From the NCBI GenBank assembly GCA_900177435.1, contig FXAI01000018.1, forward strand, positions 1 through 42,561: a stretch of 42,561 nt of DNA, written 5' to 3'. Positions 6,391 through 15,257 of this stretch are shown piece after piece. Under the pieces are notes generated by a model. That model was given only the letters and a program-made list of their open reading frames with translations. It did no database searches and was not told the origin of the DNA. The translations under genes were made by a program, and so were the position numbers. Source of the DNA: Alteromonadaceae bacterium Bs31 (lineage in GTDB: Bacteria; Pseudomonadota; Gammaproteobacteria; Pseudomonadales; Cellvibrionaceae). Position 1 is the first letter of the stretch, and each line of letters opens with the position of its first letter.

Positions 6391-8619
6391 ATGTTTACAG
6401 TTAGCAGGAAAATAATTCTCATTCTCCTTTTTTGTGCGTCGATCATTAACTGCTCAGGGGGCTCGGGTTCCTCTGATAATAAGAATTTTCTTGAGGATAC
6501 TCAACTGGGGGCACCACCCTCAGAGCAGGCGGGAGGCGAGCCAGCGGCACCTACACTACCAGCCATTACTGCCGTAGACTTAGTGGCGGCAGAAGCCCAA
6601 GGTGACCTCATTGACATACAGCAAGTGAGCAATGGGGACACTATAGATTTAAATACGCTAGCCTCCGCCTCCATCAACTTTAGCGCCGTTCCGGACGATA
6701 TGGCCTTGGTGAATAGTGTTGAATTTACTTTAACGCGAAATAACAACGCTACACCAATTATCGATCGCTACGAGAACAACCCTCCTTTTACAGCCGCAAG
6801 CGACACCCTCCACATAGCAATTGATAGTTTGGCAACAGGCAATTACCAATTGGCGGTTACCCCCTACTCCGAAGAAGATAAAGCAGGGGAAAAAGGCACT
6901 ACGTATCAAATCGAATTTTCTATTGTTGCGCTCGCCGGCACTACCATAGTCGCTAACAATGATTACTACCAAACAGACTACGATACAGCATTTAATTCCA
7001 GCAACGAAAATAGCGTAACACTCAACGATGTTTTCGAAATAACAGAAGCTGTTTTCGTTGTGGTGCAAGAGCCGGATAATGGTTCCGTTGTAATGCAGCA
7101 GTCGGGGCAGTTTCAATACACCCCTGCCTCGGAATTTACGGGAACAGATCAATTTAGCTACCAGATTCAGCAGGGCGGGAGCACTGCAGAAGCAACGGTT
7201 ACCTTCACCGTAGTTGACGATGATAAAACTGCACCCCCTTTTCCAACGGACACAGACAACACAGGCTTTACCAAGATTACGCCCTCTTCCGACACAAGAG
7301 TGATTTTTGTGAGCGACTCTGTGGGTGACGATAACAATACCTGTTTATCCGCAGAGGACCCCTGTAAAACAATCGATGCCGGCGCCAAGAAAATGCGCGC
7401 AGGCTATGCCGACCACCTGCGTCTAAAAAGGGGAGATACCTGGTTTGAACAAGATTTACAGTCTGTACCTTCTGGTCGCAGCGCGAGTGAACCACAAGTG
7501 GTGTATTTTTACGGCGACGATGGTAAAAGGCCAAACATTGAAAGTAGTACAAACACGCTCCATAAATATGACCTTAAAAATGTGAGCTTTATCGGTATCA
7601 ATTTTTCCGCGTACACATTAATTTCCGGGCATCCCGAATTTACGGGTAACGGTCATCCCAAGCTTTTTTTCTTAGGGCCAAATCATAATATCCGTTTCGA
7701 AGACAATGTTTTTGATCATTTTGAACTTGTTTTTCAACAGTGGAGCGATGGCAGACCGGAAAACATTACCCTGCATCGAAACATCTGGACAGGGTCCTAT
7801 GCGAACACAACGTCACTGGCACAAACCCCAAACCGGCCCTCTAATTTATACGCCGAAGGCGTGGAGGTGTTAACCATCACAGAAAATATAGTGGACCATG
7901 GCGGCTGGCATGACACAACGCCCAATGCGGGTGCCAATATGTACAACCACAACCTGTATATTCAAGCCGGTACAGATGGCAATAAACTGCTGTTGGAAAA
8001 TAATATTATTACGCGCGCCTCAAGCCATGGCGCGCAACTGCGTCAAGGGGGGCTGGCAAGAAACAACTTCTTTGGTAGAAACGCCATTGGCCTATTACTG
8101 GGTTACAACAAAGTACCGCTACCAGCAGGCACCCGCGCCTATATGTTCGATAACGTCGCCAGTGAGGGGCACTCAATGATTAAGGGAGACAATGCCTGCG
8201 CAGGGCCAAACTTATGTACACCGGCATTGTGGGGCTTAGAGTTTGATAGAAATGGCCCGGCTGACTATCAAACAAAAAACAACATTGTCAGCAACACTGC
8301 ACCCAATGATACTGATTGGCAAGGTTTCTACAATGGTTTAGTAAAGGCGGGCTATCATTTTCACGGAGATGAATCTCAAGCCATTCAAGCATCGGGCAAT
8401 ATTGAATGGAATTGGAGTTTTGATGGTCAAGGCGCGGGGCCAAACTACAAAGATCCCGGCAGAACACTGGGAGACTATAATGAAAGCCTTGGCGGCAAAA
8501 ATAGCTTCGATGAGTTCATGGAGACAGCCTTAAACCGCCCATTGCAAACCTGGGACGAGCGATACACCGCCGACAAAATTAACGCCTATATTCGCGCGGG
8601 CTTTGAGCTAGTGGAGTAA
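6391..8619 (+). CDS. Cadherin-like plus beta-helix surface protein, probable polysaccharide-active enzyme
   Basis: 742 aa from the ATG at 6391, which has GGAG 6 bases upstream; the open frame continues back to 6328 but without a better start. The N-terminus MFTVSRKIILILLFCASIINC followed by SGGSGSS reads as a lipoprotein signal, although Asn before Cys21 is atypical. Residues about 75-180 and 185-280 resemble Ig/cadherin-like domains; NDYYQT...TLNDV...EPDNGSV...QFQYTPASEFTGTDQFSYQI is a typical bacterial cadherin-like repeat. From about 305 (FVSDSVGDDNNTCLSAEDPCKTI) the sequence takes on a beta-helix pattern with repeated N-I-T/N-N-I turns. No CAZy family can be named. The protein shares its architecture theme with the lipoprotein at 2791-4431 and precedes a PL1 pectate lyase on the same strand. 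Confidence 0.75.
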   Translation: MFTVSRKIILILLFCASIINCSGGSGSSDNKNFLEDTQLGAPPSEQAGGEPAAPTLPAITAVDLVAAEAQGDLIDIQQVSNGDTIDLNTLASASINFSAVPDDMALVNSVEFTLTRNNNATPIIDRYENNPPFTAASDTLHIAIDSLATGNYQLAVTPYSEEDKAGEKGTTYQIEFSIVALAGTTIVANNDYYQTDYDTAFNSSNENSVTLNDVFEITEAVFVVVQEPDNGSVVMQQSGQFQYTPASEFTGTDQFSYQIQQGGSTAEATVTFTVVDDDKTAPPFPTDTDNTGFTKITPSSDTRVIFVSDSVGDDNNTCLSAEDPCKTIDAGAKKMRAGYADHLRLKRGDTWFEQDLQSVPSGRSASEPQVVYFYGDDGKRPNIESSTNTLHKYDLKNVSFIGINFSAYTLISGHPEFTGNGHPKLFFLGPNHNIRFEDNVFDHFELVFQQWSDGRPENITLHRNIWTGSYANTTSLAQTPNRPSNLYAEGVEVLTITENIVDHGGWHDTTPNAGANMYNHNLYIQAGTDGNKLLLENNIITRASSHGAQLRQGGLARNNFFGRNAIGLLLGYNKVPLPAGTRAYMFDNVASEGHSMIKGDNACAGPNLCTPALWGLEFDRNGPADYQTKNNIVSNTAPNDTDWQGFYNGLVKAGYHFHGDESQAIQASGNIEWNWSFDGQGAGPNYKDPGRTLGDYNESLGGKNSFDEFMETALNRPLQTWDERYTADKINAYIRAGFELVE

Positions 8620-9093
8620 GCCATCGTTCAAACAGTAGCGGGCGACGCACTGCCAAGCTGTAAATACCTGCACCCCAACACCGGGAAATTTACGCAGTGG
8701 CAGTGCCTTCTCCGCTTCACTTTTTTTATTATCCTGTAGCTCTTGCAGTAGCTCTTGCAGTAGCGCTTGCAGAGGCACAAAGGTATGCGGCCACCGCTGC
8801 ACAGGCTACAGGAATTAGTATTAATAACTTGCACAGTTTTCTTTTCTGTTCGATTTTTTCTTCATTTAAGTATTAATTACTTTCACCTGGCAACTAATTT
8901 TCTATCCACTGTTCACAGTAAAAAGCGCTTAAACTGTCGGCCTGTTAACAAAGTATTATGAACCACATCACCTTTCCTTCGGGCCTGATTCATAAGTCCC
9001 AAATAAAGCGATGTACTCACCTTGTATTTAGCGGCTACCCGCTCTAGCCTGCTCCCACTCCTTTTTTTATAACCATCGCCCTACTAACGAATA
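8620..9093. other. Intergenic with a 12-bp triplet repeat
   Basis: TAGCTCTTGCAG is repeated at 8737-8748 and 8749-8760 and, with one change, at 8761-8772. Overlapping minus-strand frames that translate this repeat show no signal or domain and are not called. The region should carry the promoter of the PL1 gene, but no confident -35/-10 pair was found. Confidence 0.45.
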
Positions 9094-10917
9094 ATGCTTA
9101 TGAATAATCAAAAGTGCTCTGCAGCTGTGCCCGCGTTTTTTAAGCTGACAATTAAACCCCTGTTTGTCTGTTCTTTAATTATTGCCTTAAGTGCTTGTGG
9201 CGGTGAAGACAGCGATATAGAGGACCCTCAAGGTCCAAGTACCCCTACTGCGGAGGCTAGCGCTACGCCAACTGAAGCTCCGGCACCTGGGCCAACGGCC
9301 CCACCGGATTCCAGCTCTGACGAACTTATTATTCAGGAAAACGAACAGGGTTTCTGTTCTGTTGACGGAATGGTCGCCAGCACCGGCAGCGGCTACACAG
9401 GTGCTGGCTTTGTACAAACAAACGCTTCGGCAGGCAGTAAAGTTACCTGGCGTATTAATGTGCAATCCGCCGGAAATTACGATCTGCAATGGGCTTACGC
9501 CAGCGACTCCAGTAATAGCCTTGTAGCGGGTGTAAACGTAAACGCCTCCGCTATAAGCACGGTGAACTTTCCTCCCTCGGGCTCTCTAGATAGCTGGACA
9601 AGCGATGGTACTAGTGTGGACCTGGAAAGTGGCGAGAACGAGATCGTTCTGGTTGCGAATACAGAAGAAGGCTTAGCGCACATTGATTCGTTTACCATTA
9701 CCGGTTCTGGTATTAGCGCAGTTGACTGTGCAATTGATACGAGCAGCAGTTCTAGCTCCAGCAGCAGTTCTAGCTCCAGCAGCAGTTCTAGCTCCAGCAG
9801 CAGTTCTAGCTCCAGTAGCAGCTCTAGCTCCAGCAGCAGTTCTAGCTCCAGTAGCAGTACTAGCTCTACAAGCAGCTCCACATCGTCCAGTACAAGTTCC
9901 AGCTCTAGCAGCTCTAGTTCATCGTCCAGCAGCTCCTCATCATCCAGTAGCTCCAGTAGCAGCTCCAGCTCAGGTGCACCCGTTACAGGCTACATTAGTA
10001 TCAACGATGTTGCGCCGGGCTGGGCAAGTGTAAATGGCGGCACCACTGGCGGTGGCACCGATTTAAGTAGTGCAGTTACCGTTAGTACTATGAGCGACCT
10101 TAAAAATGCCATAAAAGGTAACGACAGCAAAATAGTGCTGGTAACACCCGGTACGTATGATGGCGCTCTCACTCCGGGCGCTAACACCACCATTATTGGC
10201 ACAGAGCCCGGCGTTATCATTAGCGGAAATATTAAAATTAGCGGCTCGGACAAAAGCAATATTATCGTTCGTAACCTGGCGGTACGTGATAAGCCCTGTG
10301 GCGATAATAATTCCTGTAAGTCCGGCACCGATGGGGTGTATATCGGCAATGGCGCCCACCATGTATGGTTTGATCACGTAGATGTAGCCGATGGTCAGGA
10401 CGGTAATTTTGATGTTACCCAAGCGGGCGATTTTGTCACTTGCTCCTGGTGTAAATTTCACTATACCTACGACAAAGATCACAGCTTGTCTAACCTAATT
10501 GCCGGCAGCGACGGTGAAACAAGAAGCCGCGACAAGCTAAACATAACTTATATGTACAGCATGTGGGGCGATCGTGTTAATTCTCGCCAGCCGCGCGGAC
10601 GTTTCGGCAAAATTCATATGCTGAACAACTACCATAAAAACAAAGGTTCGCTTCATGGCGTAGGTAAAGAAATGACCTTGCTGGCCGAAGGCTGTTATTA
10701 CGATGTACCAGGGAAAAGCGTTTTCTTTACCATGGGTGGAGAACACACGGGCTGGAAAGGCATTGGTAATGAAGGTAGTGCAAAGAATTTGAACGACTCC
10801 GAAGGTACTATTTTCACTCCACCATATAGCTACAGTGTAATGTCGGCCTCCGATGCAAAAGCAGCAATCCTCTCCAGCGATTGCGGCGTTGGCAATACTT
10901 GCCTGCTTCAGCAATAA
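9094..10917 (+). CDS. PL1 pectate lyase, lipoprotein with CBM35-like domain and polyserine linker
   Basis: 607 aa. It cleaves homogalacturonan by beta-elimination. Lipoprotein signal ending ALSAC (Cys35), so probably held on the cell surface. Residues about 85-210 (ENEQGFCSVDG...AHIDSFTITG) form a CBM35/CBM6-like beta-sandwich, closely similar to the middle domain of the GH12 enzyme at 40401-41933. Residues about 217-292 are almost pure serine. The catalytic domain (about 300-607) carries the PL1 marks WFDHVD (425-430), a Ca-binding region before it, and RQPRGRFG (498-505) with the catalytic Arg. The ATG at 9094 was taken; a second ATG at 9100 is equally possible because no strong ribosome binding site is seen. 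A hairpin follows the stop codon. Confidence 0.92.
   Translation: MLMNNQKCSAAVPAFFKLTIKPLFVCSLIIALSACGGEDSDIEDPQGPSTPTAEASATPTEAPAPGPTAPPDSSSDELIIQENEQGFCSVDGMVASTGSGYTGAGFVQTNASAGSKVTWRINVQSAGNYDLQWAYASDSSNSLVAGVNVNASAISTVNFPPSGSLDSWTSDGTSVDLESGENEIVLVANTEEGLAHIDSFTITGSGISAVDCAIDTSSSSSSSSSSSSSSSSSSSSSSSSSSSSSSSSSSSSSSSTSSTSSSTSSSTSSSSSSSSSSSSSSSSSSSSSSSSSSGAPVTGYISINDVAPGWASVNGGTTGGGTDLSSAVTVSTMSDLKNAIKGNDSKIVLVTPGTYDGALTPGANTTIIGTEPGVIISGNIKISGSDKSNIIVRNLAVRDKPCGDNNSCKSGTDGVYIGNGAHHVWFDHVDVADGQDGNFDVTQAGDFVTCSWCKFHYTYDKDHSLSNLIAGSDGETRSRDKLNITYMYSMWGDRVNSRQPRGRFGKIHMLNNYHKNKGSLHGVGKEMTLLAEGCYYDVPGKSVFFTMGGEHTGWKGIGNEGSAKNLNDSEGTIFTPPYSYSVMSASDAKAAILSSDCGVGNTCLLQQ
9742..9867 (+). repeat. Seven 18-bp tandem repeats coding the polyserine linker
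   Basis: The unit AGCAGCAGTTCTAGCTCC occurs perfectly at 9742, 9760, 9778, 9796 and 9832, with variants at 9814 and 9850. The mix of AGC, TCT and TCC serine codons is kept from unit to unit, which indicates duplication rather than independent serine choice. The linker then continues to about 9970 with irregular serine codons. Confidence 0.9.
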
Positions 10918-10926
10918 TCCGCACCA

Positions 10927-10959
10927 TTAACCCGGCAACACATTTAGTTGTCGGGTTAA
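10927..10959 (+). terminator. Hairpin after PL1 gene, likely terminator
   Basis: TTAACCCGGCAAC and GTTGTCGGGTTAA form a 13-base stem with one mismatch around a 7-base loop, 10 bases after the stop codon. The following run (TAGTATCTCTT) is only moderately T-rich. Confidence 0.6.
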
Positions 10960-11119
10960 TAGTATCTCTTGGCTAACATAGCCCGAAGGTACAAACTTCT
11001 AGCAACAAATAGTAAGCCTGGCAATTAATTATCTGCGCGCAAAGCAGTACACATTCTTTCACTCCGTTTTTTAATTGTCACGGCTGCTTTCTCCCTTCCG
11101 CTCTCGCAAGCAGTTTTAG

Positions 11120-11965
11120 TTAAAGAATATTTTTTACCTTCAACCATGCTATACATCGCTGAGACCAATTCTCCACTGTACTGCTCACAGCTACCCCCCT
11201 GTCTTCCTCCAGCGCGAAACCATGCTCGCCATACTCATAAATATGCAGCTCAGCGGAGGCTCCCATTCTCTTGAGCTGTGAATACAAATCTACACTGTTT
11301 AGCGAGGGAACGCGGGAATCGTTGTCTGCATGGACGATAAATATGGGTGGAATATCTTCTATGGGGTAATGGCTGCCCCAGCGACCAAATATATTGCCGA
11401 ACACGCCATAAACAGGAATCCAGAAATTTGGCTTGGGCGAAAAGGTATCCAGCTGGTCGTATTTTTTTATGGGATAGCGGTTCATGGTTAGTAAACCTGA
11501 AAGGTGCGCGCCCGCAGAAAAGCCCATCACCCCTATTTTGTTCTCATCAATATTAAACTTTTTGGCATTTTTACGCAGGTAGCTCATTGCCCTTTGCGCA
11601 TCTCGCAAGCCATCCACTTCATTAAGGCGATACTTTAGAACAAAGGCGGAAATTCCGTTCTCATTAGCCCACTGGGCAAGCTTATAGCCCTCTTTGTTCA
11701 TTGCAATACTGCGGTAGCCACCACCGGGCACTATTAGCAGCGCGGGCTTTAAAGCGGAGTCAGTTTTGACCAGAAAAGGTGTGATATTCGGCTGATAAAC
11801 ATTGCTAACTTTACTGTTCTCGCTCCATTGCTCCTGGTCTTTAATATTTTCGGAGCCGGGTGCCAGCCCGGGCCAAATACTCTCGGTTTTATATTGTGCC
11901 AATGCAAAAGCCGGCAGTAATAAAACCAGAATAAGACTCTTGATTATTAAATGCTTGGTAGTCAC
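11120..11965 (-). CDS. Secreted alpha/beta-hydrolase, carbohydrate esterase-like
   Basis: 281 aa, start GTG at 11963-11965 with AAGG 10 bases upstream. Signal peptide to about residue 23 (LLLPAFALA). The fold is that of the BD-FAE/Aes-type esterases: oxyanion motif PGGGY (80-84), nucleophile elbow GFSAG with Ser150, acid in HADND (Asp214 or Asp216) and His248 in GEHGF. Such proteins remove acetyl or feruloyl groups from plant polysaccharides. Together with the PL1 lyase and GH35 neighbours it is probably a pectin or xylan acetylesterase, but specificity is not determined by sequence. It lies 125 bases downstream of the GH35 gene on the same strand, with two hairpins between them. Confidence 0.85.
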   Translation of the reverse strand: MTTKHLIIKSLILVLLLPAFALAQYKTESIWPGLAPGSENIKDQEQWSENSKVSNVYQPNITPFLVKTDSALKPALLIVPGGGYRSIAMNKEGYKLAQWANENGISAFVLKYRLNEVDGLRDAQRAMSYLRKNAKKFNIDENKIGVMGFSAGAHLSGLLTMNRYPIKKYDQLDTFSPKPNFWIPVYGVFGNIFGRWGSHYPIEDIPPIFIVHADNDSRVPSLNSVDLYSQLKRMGASAELHIYEYGEHGFALEEDRGVAVSSTVENWSQRCIAWLKVKNIL

Positions 11966-12012
11966 AGCCTCAGTACCTTATTTAGGGATGAGGCTTCATT
12001 GTGCTTGCGATA

Positions 12013-12073
12013 AGTGAAATCACCGTGATTTCACTGAGCCCTATAAGGCGGATGAATAAAGGACTCATCCGCC
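12013..12073 (-). promoter_or_regulatory. Two adjacent perfect hairpins between GH35 and esterase genes
   Basis: AGTGAAATCA-CCG-TGATTTCACT at 12013-12035 has perfect 10-base arms and no T-tract, so it may be an operator or RNA processing hairpin. GGCGGATGA and TCATCCGCC at 12047-12073 form a second stem with perfect 9-base arms, 18 bases after the GH35 stop codon, which could end or attenuate the GH35 transcript before the esterase gene. Confidence 0.5.
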
Positions 12074-12090
12074 ATTTATCGGCCGCGTTT

Positions 12091-13752
12091 TTAACGATAC
12101 CGGTACAATTTAACTTTCTGAATACCAAACTGACCGGGTACCAGACGCACGTGTCGCCCCTGATGGGTTTGGTCACCATTATTCCAGAGCGTATTCTTCC
12201 ATCTGCCGCCTACATACTCGCCGCTTTCTGCATACACAATCCCGGCCTGCTCGTTCGGCAGCGTAGAATCGAAGGTAATGGTGATACCTATGCCGGCAAA
12301 GATATATTCATCCTCCGATAGCTGTATGACTAAGCCACCAGCAGGCACGCGAGGGCCGCGAGAAACATCGCCCGCTTCGTTTATTACCCCGTCCGCCAGA
12401 GAAGGCGGTGGAGCATATTCAAACTTAATATGCATTTCATAGCCTCCCATGCGAATCTGCTTGGGCGCACGTTGCTGCTCATTTATCTGCAGGAAGCCTC
12501 TCATACTGCCCTTACCCTGATGGGCCATAATTAGTGGTTCAAGCTGTTCAACCAGGCTGTAGCTTTTACTTAACAAGTCTGCCGGTACATCCGCTATGCC
12601 TTCTATACCAAAGGGGCTAAAGCCCATGGCGTCGTGCTCGGCAATCGAGTACAAAGCGTTCACCGATGCCTCATTGCTGCGCAGGGCTTCCGGAATAAAC
12701 AGCGGGTTTCCGCTACGGGTGTAACGCTCTGTCCACTCAGTGAAATTGGGGTAGTAAATATCGGGAGCTATAAAATCAATGCTAGGCGCCGCTGCTCGCC
12801 ATACATCAATCAGGTGGGGTAGTGGCCCGGCACTAATGTGCTGACCGGGCTCATAACCGGGGCGAACCAATGCCGCGTTAACAAACATCGGCAAGGCATA
12901 GGCTTGCTTGCCCGCTTTGGTCACTTGCTCCGTGTAGTGCGCAAAGTACCACGCCATAAATAGTTCTTCTGTTTTCGCCGAATCTCCAAAAAGCTCAGTC
13001 CAGCTACCCGCCGTTTTAAAATCCGATTTAGCCCAGGCTTTTAGCAGCTCTGGTGTAAGGTCGGCTTTATTTTTTTGCATGTATTCGATGAGTGCCGAGG
13101 GCACTTTGGCTGCATATAGCTCATTGGCCTTGGGGCTGTGATCTCTGGCGTGATTAACCATGCCAATTTCATTTTCTGGTTGAACCATGATCACCACTCG
13201 CTGGCGATCAATCTTTTTTATATGCTGCATTAATGCGCGGAATGCTTTGGCATCAGCCTCATAGTTCGCTTTATGAAAGGGCGATAAAATTTCAAAGGGC
13301 TGACCATTACGATCGCGCGCGCGCGGAAAACGTTGGTAGTCTGTCTTAACCCATTCGGGGCAGTAAGAAGACATACTGTTTTTCCAGCTGCCGAACCACA
13401 AGAGCACTAACTTCATTCTATTATTGCGAGCGTCTCGTATTAGGCTATCTACCAGCCTGAAATCGTATTTCCCTTCTTTTGGCTCGGTAAGATCCCAGTA
13501 CACGGGAGCAACTACCGTATTCATATTGAGCTGCTTAAATTTCTCCCAATGCTGACCAAGTTGCTCGGTATTAGAAGCAATAGAATTTCCCAGCTCACCC
13601 CCTCGCACCAGGAAGGGCTTACCATGCACCACCAATTGCGTGGCGGTACCTTGCTTACGAAGATGGGGCAGGTCTTGGCCATAGGCCTTAGTGCCCCACA
13701 TCAAAAGAACAATAAGTAGATTAATTAAACAGATCGATAACTTTATTTTCAT
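12091..13752 (-). CDS. GH35-type beta-galactosidase with DUF5597-like C-terminus
   Basis: 553 aa with a signal peptide (MKIKLSICLINLLIVLLMWGTKAYG) and AAGGAAAACC before the ATG. The TIM-barrel begins after LVVHGKPFLVRGGELGNS and shows VVAPVYWDLTEPKEGKYDF, typical of GH35/GH42. The acid/base is expected at Glu195 in QPENEIG and the nucleophile at Glu355 in LFIPEAL. The C-terminal 150 residues (GFLQINEQQRAP... to GVIVAES-type strands) match the DUF5597 domain found in bacterial GH35 enzymes such as the Cellvibrio xyloglucan-linked beta-galactosidase. Likely role: removal of galactose from pectin galactan or xyloglucan side chains in the periplasm. It begins 43 bases after amrA on the same strand. 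Confidence 0.88.
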   Translation of the reverse strand: MKIKLSICLINLLIVLLMWGTKAYGQDLPHLRKQGTATQLVVHGKPFLVRGGELGNSIASNTEQLGQHWEKFKQLNMNTVVAPVYWDLTEPKEGKYDFRLVDSLIRDARNNRMKLVLLWFGSWKNSMSSYCPEWVKTDYQRFPRARDRNGQPFEILSPFHKANYEADAKAFRALMQHIKKIDRQRVVIMVQPENEIGMVNHARDHSPKANELYAAKVPSALIEYMQKNKADLTPELLKAWAKSDFKTAGSWTELFGDSAKTEELFMAWYFAHYTEQVTKAGKQAYALPMFVNAALVRPGYEPGQHISAGPLPHLIDVWRAAAPSIDFIAPDIYYPNFTEWTERYTRSGNPLFIPEALRSNEASVNALYSIAEHDAMGFSPFGIEGIADVPADLLSKSYSLVEQLEPLIMAHQGKGSMRGFLQINEQQRAPKQIRMGGYEMHIKFEYAPPPSLADGVINEAGDVSRGPRVPAGGLVIQLSEDEYIFAGIGITITFDSTLPNEQAGIVYAESGEYVGGRWKNTLWNNGDQTHQGRHVRLVPGQFGIQKVKLYRYR

Positions 13753-13795
13753 GGTTTTCCTTATATTTTCTAATTATTTTCGGTGACGCATTCGC

Positions 13796-14389
13796 CTATG
13801 GCTCATATTCCAGCGGCTCTTGAAAGTAGCAAGTAGTATAGCGGTAGGCGCGTAAATCCGCGCTCCAATAGTCCGCCGAAAGCCCTGCTTTTTGCTTGAG
13901 CTGCCTTAAAAAGCTTTGCTTGTCCCTTAGCTGCTCCCAAACACTGGGTAAAAACGTTGCCCTATGGCCAGCCTGCTCGATTAACAAACCATCCATATTA
14001 GGCCGTAAGTTTGCCAGCAACTCCCTTTCACTGGAAACAGGCAGGAGCTCCATTGGAGAGATAACAGAAATGGCAAGGTGGATATCGTCGATTTCATCTT
14101 CTCTTACCGGCGCAAACCTGGAGTCTTGAAAGGCTGCCGCATATGCGTGCTCAATAACATCGAGCAGTAAGCTTTTAGTCGCGGTTAATGTACCCGTGCA
14201 GCCTCGCAATTCCATACTACTTTTTGTTTTTAGGGTAATAAAGCTCGCGGCAATTTGACTAAAAGCCGCAAGCTTTAGCAAATTTTTATCCGCAGCGAGG
14301 TAGGCCTTGTATTTACAGCCATATACAATGCTGGCTCTCGCTTGGGCAAGCAGCGTTTGTTGTTGCTCTATATTCAAGGTTTGCTTCAT
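13796..14389 (-). CDS. amrA: AMMECR1-domain protein, AmmeMemoRadiSam protein A
   Basis: 197 aa, about the family's usual length. The AMMECR1 core is recognised from SFITLKTKSSMELRGCTGTL (residues about 50-69), which contains the family hallmark LRGC.G, followed by DSRFAPVREDEIDDIHLAISVISP and RATFLPSVWEQL. Its ATG overlaps the TGA of amrB by four bases (ATGA), so the two are translationally coupled. The biochemical role of bacterial AMMECR1 proteins is not established; the name comes from consistent co-occurrence with a Memo protein and a radical SAM enzyme, both present here. Confidence 0.9.
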   Translation of the reverse strand: MKQTLNIEQQQTLLAQARASIVYGCKYKAYLAADKNLLKLAAFSQIAASFITLKTKSSMELRGCTGTLTATKSLLLDVIEHAYAAAFQDSRFAPVREDEIDDIHLAISVISPMELLPVSSERELLANLRPNMDGLLIEQAGHRATFLPSVWEQLRDKQSFLRQLKQKAGLSADYWSADLRAYRYTTCYFQEPLEYEP

Positions 14390-15183
14390 TGGCTGTAGTA
14401 CACCGCGAACGCACCGTAACCCACGACACGCTGTTTATCGCCAGCAGTGTCGCCTGAATTCCGGTAGTCGAGTATTTCTATACGCGCTTTTTTACTCGCC
14501 AATAAATACAGCAAACCATTTACACCGTAACTGCCGCAAGCCTGGTCGCCATTTAAATGGAAATACTGTTGCTGCACCAGCTGGCAAGTTTTTTTATCGA
14601 TGGAACAAGCCTCGCGATAATCGTGGAAATGGCTCAAATCACTGCTCACAAGCAGCAGTGTTTGTTCATCGTTCCAAAACTCCTCCAGACAGAGAGCAAC
14701 CTCTCTAACATCGCACTGCCCGGTAACCAGGGGAACCAGTGTAAATTGCGCTAATATTTTCTGTAGAAAAGGCAATTGTACTTCCAGGCTATGCTCACTG
14801 CTATGAGCACTATCCAGCTCAGTTACAAGGGCTTTTTCCTTTAAGCCCTTTATGCTCTTGGTATCTACCGCTACCGCCCCCAAAGGCGTAGTAAAATAGC
14901 TGGCGCTACTTGCCGCAATACCCCGAAAGGGTACGCGATGTGACAGGCCAAGTATCACCACTCTGGAAATCTTGTGTTTGAACTTGAGAAGCGTATTGTA
15001 GGCAATAGCGGCGGTGGGGCCGGAATAAAGATAGCCCGCATGGGGCACGATGAGCGCTTTGGGCGCGCAGGGCTCAGCCAATGCCCTCTTATTCTGCGCC
15101 AGAAGCGCTTCGATTTGCAGGCTTAGCTCGTTAGGGTCTTCCGGGTAAAACGTACCGGCAACGGCAGCAGGTCGGGTAGACAT
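14386..15183 (-). CDS. amrB: Memo-family protein, AmmeMemoRadiSam protein B
   Basis: 265 aa with AGGAG 5 bases before the ATG. Memo-family motifs are present in order: VAGTFYPEDP near the start, VPHAGYLYSGPTAAIAY, ILGLSHRVPF, DSAHSSEHSLEVQLPFL and VSSDLSHFHDY. The conserved His and other polar residues in these motifs line a pocket like that of class III extradiol dioxygenases; human MEMO1 binds metals there. No signal peptide. First gene of a minus-strand unit with amrA, diverging from amrS with 74 bases between the start codons. Confidence 0.92.
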   Translation of the reverse strand: MSTRPAAVAGTFYPEDPNELSLQIEALLAQNKRALAEPCAPKALIVPHAGYLYSGPTAAIAYNTLLKFKHKISRVVILGLSHRVPFRGIAASSASYFTTPLGAVAVDTKSIKGLKEKALVTELDSAHSSEHSLEVQLPFLQKILAQFTLVPLVTGQCDVREVALCLEEFWNDEQTLLLVSSDLSHFHDYREACSIDKKTCQLVQQQYFHLNGDQACGSYGVNGLLYLLASKKARIEILDYRNSGDTAGDKQRVVGYGAFAVYYSQ

Positions 15184-15257
15184 TTGCTCCTCCCACGCTG
15201 TTTAAAGCGCTTATAGATACCGGGCTACATTGTAAAGGTATAACAAGGGTGAAGCGA

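Noticed and set aside
8608..8834. Overlapping minus-strand frames with LLQELLQELQ or YCKSYCKSY
   Set aside because: They only translate the 12-bp tandem repeat; no start signal, domain or codon pattern.
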